A DNA stretch of 64,000 nt, from NCBI RefSeq assembly GCF_010093535.1, contig NW_022985174.1, positions 225,837-289,836 of the forward strand, given 5' to 3'. This stretch comes from Lindgomyces ingoldianus (taxonomy: Eukaryota; Ascomycota; Dothideomycetes; Pleosporales; Lindgomycetaceae). Below, in pieces: positions 56,411 to 64,000 of this stretch. Made by a program: the position numbers and the translations under genes. Position 1 is the first letter of the stretch. Each line of letters starts with the position of its first letter. Below the pieces are notes generated by a model. The model did no database searches and had not been told where the DNA came from. It saw nothing but the letters and a program-made list of their open reading frames with translations.

Positions 56411-56752
56411 ATTGGAAGTGTAAAAATCTGAGGGATATGGGTATCTTGTGCGTGGGTGTGGTGAGTTGAGAGGGGAAGGCTCCGGAGGGGTTGGCAGAAT
56501 CTTAAGAGCTTGACTGGGAGACGCGACGGACGCGTTTTGAAGGCAAAACACGGCCGAGCGTATTAATAATAGTCACGTGAAATATGTTGGAGACGCGGTT
56601 AATTTCGGTGAAATAATTCGCCGATTGCCGATGCCCGAGCTTTTCGCTGGTGGGCAGCTTGAACGATCCTTGTGAGCGTCGTTCTGACCCGCAATCTCGA
56701 GTCCCTGCCTCTTTCCTTTCCTTCCCTTTTCAATTGGTCACCATCTATCACC
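56411..56752. other. Divergent promoter region, RNR1 / mL17
   Basis: A 342-bp shared upstream region; contains the ACGCGT box entered separately and flanking ACGCGA (56521-56526) and ACGCGG-type variants near 56593. Confidence 0.7.
56530..56535. promoter_or_regulatory. MCB-type ACGCGT box in the RNR1/mL17 promoter
   Basis: A perfect palindromic ACGCGT lies 120 bp upstream of the RNR1 start, with ACGCGA 9 bp away and an ACGCGG near 56593. MBF-type factors bind ACGCGT to drive RNR genes at G1/S in both budding and fission yeast. The box is seen; its use here is inference. Confidence 0.55.
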
Positions 56753-57399
56753 ATGGCGGGCGGACATATGAAATATCGGCATTTAAGCCGCTCCTCGTCG
56801 CATCGACAGGCCCTTCTGCGTAATCTCGTCACGTCCCTCTTCAAGCACGAAACGATAACAACAACATGGCACAAGGCAAAGGAGACCCAGAGGCTAGCAG
56901 AGAAACTAGTTACGCTGGGGAAAAGGAACACGGAAGCGTCGAGGCGCCGGGCACATCAAATATTCTTCGTACGGAAGCGCGTAGAACTTTGCTATCAGCC
57001 TGATCTAATAGCTATTAGACACCTGAAAAGATGGTCCCTAAACTTTTTGGCCCAATAAGAGATCGATATCTCAAACGACCGGGTGGGTACACTCGTGTCC
57101 TTCGAGTCGAACCGATAAAAGAAGACCAGGCGGAATCCGCAATCCTGGAGCTCGTAGACAGTCGCCGGGATATGAGATTCGCAATGACAGCGAAGACTCT
57201 TGCTCGACTAGGAAAGGATGAAGAGATTAATGAGGTCACAGCAAGAAACGTAAAGAAAGTGACGCAGTTTAGGAAAAACGGAGTGGCGCAGCTGCGAGGA
57301 ATGGTAGAGAGAATGAAGAACGTGCAGGACAATCATCTTCCAGATAAGAGGAGGGTATATCCAGAAGACAAATGGCGGAGGGACATGCACTTAAAGTAG
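56753..57399 (+). CDS. Mitochondrial large-subunit ribosomal protein bL17m (Mrpl8 family)
   Basis: Two exons, 56753-56968 and 57019-57399 (50-nt intron), encode 198 residues. The bacterial L17 core is clear: HMKYRHLSRSSSHRQALLRN, LVTSLFKHETITTTWHKAKE, RLAEKLVTLGKRN, and after the splice KLFGPIRDRYLKRPGGYTRV. The bacterial protein ends near here; the remaining 85 residues form the C-terminal extension found in fungal mitochondrial L17. A cleavable targeting sequence is not evident, as usual for this protein. It is divergent from RNR1. Confidence 0.94.
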
Positions 57400-58250
57400 A
57401 AGTGCCGCAAAGTAGAATTGTATTATATGGAGCTGCCTGATGCAAGCATTGTAACACACGGAGTTTTTGGGCGGTATTGCCGCTATGCCTGGCAGCATAT
57501 CGTCACCCTTTCCATACCTTCGTTTCTAAAGAAACCCGTGATTAATGGATATATGCTTGACTTGCGGCACAATTCCGTCGAATTCGGCCATGATGACGAA
57601 TTTGCCGTCTTTTCGCTCATCAGCGGCTGGCAGAGAGAACCTCAATCTCCGCCCTATTTTCATACTCTTTAAACATTCACTTGCTCTGCAAGATGATGAA
57701 GAAGGATGCTCGAACAATTATTAGATGTGGCCTCTGCTGATTCCCAATCTCTCAAGATACCCGAAACGGGTTTTCCAGACCGGGCGCCCAGCCATGGGCC
57801 TGCTCTCCTCTACGCACAGCGCGAAAGCAGGCTCAACATTGTGGGTGTCAAGACTGCCGAAAAGTAGTGTTTGTAAGCTGGCGGTTGTTGGAGAAAAGAA
57901 GGGAAGAAATTTCGGAGGCCAAGATGAGGTTTGACAGGAATTATGCACTAAGCCCCTTCGGCTCTAGTTCTCGAAACCTCCAATCTGGCCGCATGGGCAT
58001 CACCATTCTCTCATCGGCGAACCGTCTTCGGCGAGGAATTGGGAACGTTGCATCTTTACGCTTTGGCTGCAGCCTACCCCCATACTCAGCTGCTGGGCCC
58101 TTATTTAATCATTCACCTAGTTCCCCGACCTACAAGTCCAGCTCTCCACTCTCTCTCACGTTCACCCCGCGATTTCGAACTGTGGGCACCGCCTCGGTCC
58201 CGCCGCAACCCTGAACCGTACCCCCGAACCACACCGTGCTGCATTCCAAC
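57400..58250. other. Intergenic, nothing recognised
   Basis: 3' flank of the bL17m gene and promoter of sec23. Frames of 60-115 codons on both strands show no family. Confidence 0.5.
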
Positions 58251-60914
<2,664 letters not shown>

Positions 60915-61637
60915 GAGGAGAAGCAGGTACAAAGAGCTGACAATTCGGCAAGGTTCATTGAATAGCCTCATTCAACCAAAGGCGCAAGGTTTTGGGTTGG
61001 ACGTACTGTCATAGCTAGAACAGGAGCCGTGGGTACGAGAAAGCATCGTTGATCTCAAAGTTACGGCCACTGTGGAATTAGTTAAGACACATTTCATTCA
61101 CTCTAGAGACTGCCCGTGTGCAGTGTTCGTTCTAAATGGAGAGCATGCGATCCCATGATCCCTGGTTATAGTAAAACCAGCACGTACTCAAAATCTAATT
61201 TACTATCAACTGCACCTAAGAGTCTGTCAAATAGAGATTAGCACAGAGTTAATTAGGTGCCAAGACAGATTAGACAAGGGGCAATCTTTAACTCCCTTAC
61301 TGTTTCACACTGAGGTTCACTGACTCGTTCATAGAACGTCATCGCACAGCTCCTCCAAGCTCCACTTTGCCCCGCGACAGCTCCCCAAGACCTCTTCCGG
61401 GCACAACTAACAGTGCGGATGTACATTTCCAGAGTCAAAGCCATAAATAGTTATTAGAAAAATTCTAGCATCAGTCTGAGTACCACCAATTTTCTTCACT
61501 TCTCCCCTTGTTCTTCAACTCCTAACCGTTGCTGAATTTGATCTTAAACGCTTACGACAAGCCTTTAAACCTTCCTACTTTTGTCGAAGTCCATTTTCAA
61601 GTCTTGGAACCCTGATTTGACTTGGCCCCCGTCCGCA
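60915..61637. other. Intergenic, nothing recognised
   Basis: 3' flank of sec23 and promoter of the cupin gene; pyrimidine-rich just upstream of 61638. Confidence 0.5.
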
Positions 61638-62312
61638 ATGGCAGACAAATCCACAATTGGCTCCTGGACCGAAACTGTGACTTCCCTCCCCCCAAACAGA
61701 CGCTACATCTGCACGCACGAGAGCAGTGGAAAATCTATCGTGCACTCCTCCCCACCCCAACTCTATCATGGGCGGGCCGGTGTAGGCGGCATGGCACGTT
61801 CCTTTTCTACCTCAACAGTGCCCGCTATTCTGAAAGCCGACGCGGACGTTAATGCGTACCTCTCCACGTCCGGTGCGTCGTCCCATAAAGGGACAGATAT
61901 TGTGAGCCCAACTGGGCAGGGTGCAAATCTACTTGTTGTGGACATTGCGCCGGGTGGACAGAGTCAAATGCATAGGACCGTTAGTATAGATTTTAGTATC
62001 TGCGTATTAGGAGTCGTGAAGATGGAGCTAGATGGTGGGGAGATGTTGACTTTGAACCCTGGCGTAAGTGTTTACTTTTCTCTATGTAGAGCAGGTGTCC
62101 ATCTGACTTGGTGATGTTGACGGATATAGGACCACGTCATTCAACGGGGCACACTCCATAAGTGGCACAACGGCTCGCAAACCGAGCCAGCCCGTTTTAT
62201 AGCGGTAACACTTCCATGCGAGCCTTTTGAGATTCCAGGGACAGGGAGGATGCTTAAGGAGGAGCATTTAGAAGGGAGTGGGGCTCAAAAACATGATGGA
62301 AGTAGGCTATAA
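61638..62312 (+). CDS. Cupin-domain protein of unknown substrate
   Basis: Two exons, 61638-62063 and 62130-62312 (66-nt intron), encode 202 residues. The central and C-terminal part is a single small cupin barrel: NLLVVDIAPGGQSQMHRTVS, FSICVLGVVKMELDGGEML and, across the splice, PGDHVIQRGTLHKWHNGS. The first cupin motif has only one of its two usual His residues (MHRT), a pattern seen in a group of fungal cupin proteins near secondary-metabolism and stress genes; metal binding is therefore uncertain. No signal peptide or organelle signal is clear. A transposable inverted-repeat element begins within a few bases of the stop codon. Confidence 0.85.
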
Positions 62313-62454
62313 CGTGTTGTCACACAACATGGAACATCAATTGGGTGGAGTCAATCTATAAAACTTCTGGCTAGAATCTAGTAGAACGTCTAGTAGAATA
62401 CGAATTCCTATCTTAAATTACCCCTGGAATGTTCCACGTTACGTGATAAGATGT
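62313..62454. mobile_element. MITE-like inverted-repeat element, copy 3
   Basis: About 130-140 bp bounded by imperfect inverted repeats. The left end reads TTGTCACACAACATGGAACA from 62318; the reverse complement of the right end reads TTATCACGTAACGTGGAACA (62449 leftwards). It has no open frame. It starts at or just after the cupin stop at 62310-62312, so it probably supplies the 3' UTR of that gene. Confidence 0.65.
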
Positions 62455-63001
62455 AGTAGGTGACTTTTCAAGACGCCCCGAGATGACTTCTCTCAGTCAT
62501 TTGAGCCGCTCCCTTCCTTGCGCTCATGTACCGTATGGGAATTCATGCCAAGCGCAGAGGAATAATTTTGACTAGGAGATAGCTGCTTCTGTAACTTCCT
62601 GCATATTTTAGAGCACCAGATACATTTCCCTCTCTATTGCACGCTCTTTATAAAAGCCATATATCCCCATTGGATCTTGAGATCCGTCCAATTGAACGAG
62701 TTGGCCAGTAACTCAGTGGTAGAGCGTCGGATTTTGACAACAGTGCAAGCTATTCCAAATTCTCCGGTTAGGTCCCGAACCAGTCTTTTCGTGTTTTCGG
62801 GCTTTCTTTTCGCCTGTAATTTGTGTTCTAATAGCGTCCCGGTGGGTGGTGGTGATGGGTTAACGGAGCACTTGGCCCGAGCTCCGACATGCAAACTGAG
62901 CAAACGTGCGCAAGCATCTCCGATAGATCTTTCGACTACCACCAAGGTCATTCTCTTTCTGCTTAAATTGCATTGTCACAATTCCTTCTTTCTGCTCAAC
63001 C
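62455..63001. other. Intergenic, possible tRNA-like scrap
   Basis: Contains AACTCAGTGGTAGAGC (62709-62725), which resembles the D arm of a tRNA, but no matching acceptor stem or T arm. Otherwise the promoter of the Coa1 gene. Confidence 0.45.
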
Positions 63002-63773
63002 ATGCCGCCTTCGCGACTTCATCATACCCTGCTACTTGCCCACCCACGACCCTCTCTCCTATGCCTGCGAAGAATATCTCCCCTTCGTCACGTCTCCACC
63101 GAACCATCCTCCGCCCAGCCAACCGCACTACCCTGGAAGACACCACACAGCATAACAGCATGGCCGCCAGAACCTCTTATCCCTCCTCCAAAAGAAGGCG
63201 AGCTTCTACTTGAACGAAAGCCGAATCGAGATCTACCACCGTACGCAGCACTCTCCCCTCCCCATACAACGCAAACTAACGAGGACATGACATAGTCTCC
63301 CACCCTTCATACCCACGCAAATAACCCGCACATTTCCGATCTTTGTGCTTGTAATGGGTATCTCCATCTTCGCCTTCTTTAATTACCAGAAACAGGAATC
63401 CTCCGTCGTCACCTCGACCCTCTACTCTCTCCGCACGAATCCGCTGGTCAGGCAAGAATTGGGAGATGAGATATATTTCGCTTCCAAGTACCCGTGGATC
63501 AAGGGCGAGATTAATCAGGTACATGGGAAGATTGATATTAGTTTTTGGGTGAAGGGGACGAAGAGCCAAGGCCAGGTTAGGCTGAGGTGTCGGAGGAGGG
63601 GGAGGAGTGGTTATGTGAGTTCACGATTGATTTGGGGGAGGGGAGAGTTGCTGACGCTCGTGTAGTTTGTGACACAGGAATGGAGTCTTACCATGGATGA
63701 TGGGAAGGTGTTTCAGTTATATGATCCCGAAGGGAATGCTGTTGATCCATTCAAAGATCCGCTCGGCGAATAG
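63002..63773 (+). CDS. COA1: Cytochrome c oxidase assembly factor Coa1
   Basis: Three exons (63002-63240, 63296-63614, 63666-63773) encode 221 residues; introns are 55 and 51 nt. The first 40 residues are rich in Arg, Ser, Leu and Pro without acidic residues (MPPSRLHHTLLLAHPRPSLL), a mitochondrial targeting sequence. One transmembrane segment follows (PIFVLVMGISIFAFFNYQK). Then comes the Coa1/Tim21-like domain: SSVVTSTLYSLRTNPLVRQE, LGDEIYFASKYPWIKGEINQ, VHGKIDISFWVKGTKSQG and TQEWSLTMDDGKVFQLYD. Coa1 sits in the inner membrane and helps mature Cox1 during early complex IV assembly with Shy1/Mss51. Confidence 0.88.
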
Positions 63774-64000
63774 AAAGGCTGATGGAGAAGACGGAGACTA
63801 GGTTTGTGTTTTGGCAGCCGGGTAAGCGCTGTTCACAATTGCAAACGCAAAATGAAGTTCTTAGAGGAAGAAAAGACGCCATTGGGCATGCCGGAGCACG
63901 AGCTCGACTTGACAAGGCCAAACATAATAAACTATGTGCGTGGATGTATGACTATCTGTAAATATCCCTCCAAGATCACACAAATTAAAATATTCATCAT
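63774..64000. other. Window end, no gene
   Basis: Short 3' flank of the Coa1 gene; nothing recognised. Confidence 0.6.

Noticed and set aside
62702..62785. tRNA-like sequence with a D-arm (CTCAGTGGTAGAG)
   Set aside because: The acceptor stem does not pair, the T arm lacks the GGTTCRANNCC box and the anticodon stem cannot be closed convincingly; at most a decayed tRNA or SINE fragment.

Overview
The window is nuclear DNA of a filamentous ascomycete (Pezizomycotina; codon use and gene set would suit a leotiomycete, but that placement is inference). The evidence is many short introns (about 42-100 nt, GT..AG, often with a CTAAC/CTRAY branch site), strongly conserved fungal proteins split by them, a heterokaryon-incompatibility (HET) gene, and decayed repeats between genes. 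I rebuilt the gene models by hand by joining exons so that reading frame and family similarity run on across each junction; every multi-exon model listed below sums to a multiple of three.

Layout. 1-5.4 kb: gene-poor, with a 77-bp direct repeat, an unidentified coding relic and a tandem LTR-like duplication that carries a 10-bp satellite. 5.4-16.9 kb: PRELI/MSF1 lipid-transfer protein, a DJ-1/PfpI-like protein whose nucleophile cysteine is a serine, the ATX1 copper chaperone, the ESCRT-linked pH-sensing protein PalA/Rim20 and the calcineurin-responsive factor Crz1. 16.9-24.9 kb: a gene desert with a C2H2 zinc-finger relic and a short inverted-repeat element. 24.9-43 kb: a Ser/Thr-rich single-pass membrane protein, a steroid 5-alpha-reductase family protein, a P-loop kinase, ER glucosidase I (GH63), an NCBP3-like protein, succinate-semialdehyde dehydrogenase divergent from a short-chain dehydrogenase, a small Thr/Arg-rich conserved protein, and a frameshifted short-chain dehydrogenase pseudogene. 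43-48.5 kb: a 1201-residue HET protein followed by an ankyrin-repeat relic. 48.5-64 kb: dense housekeeping genes: Vtc1, Tctex-type dynein light chain, a MetR/Cys-3 bZIP factor, ribonucleotide reductase large subunit, mitochondrial L17, Sec23, a cupin protein and Coa1.

How genes relate. There is no single large biosynthetic cluster. Several genes are divergent pairs sharing one promoter region: vtc1/Tctex, RNR1/mL17 (with an ACGCGT box, as expected for a G1/S gene) and SSADH/SDR. PalA and Crz1 sit close together; both belong to ambient alkaline/ion stress signalling, but their proximity may be chance.

Most interesting points: a family of about 126-140-bp inverted-repeat elements (MITE-like) at three loci, one abutting a stop codon; a DJ-1 homologue without its cysteine; a 42-nt frame-preserving intron inside a Walker A motif; a 376-nt, fully open intron in the bZIP gene with an in-frame alternative ATG; a membrane protein whose signal-peptide-like segment lies upstream of its first ATG in an ATG-free leader; and the HET gene with its ankyrin relic. 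I did not find a clearly new multi-gene system.
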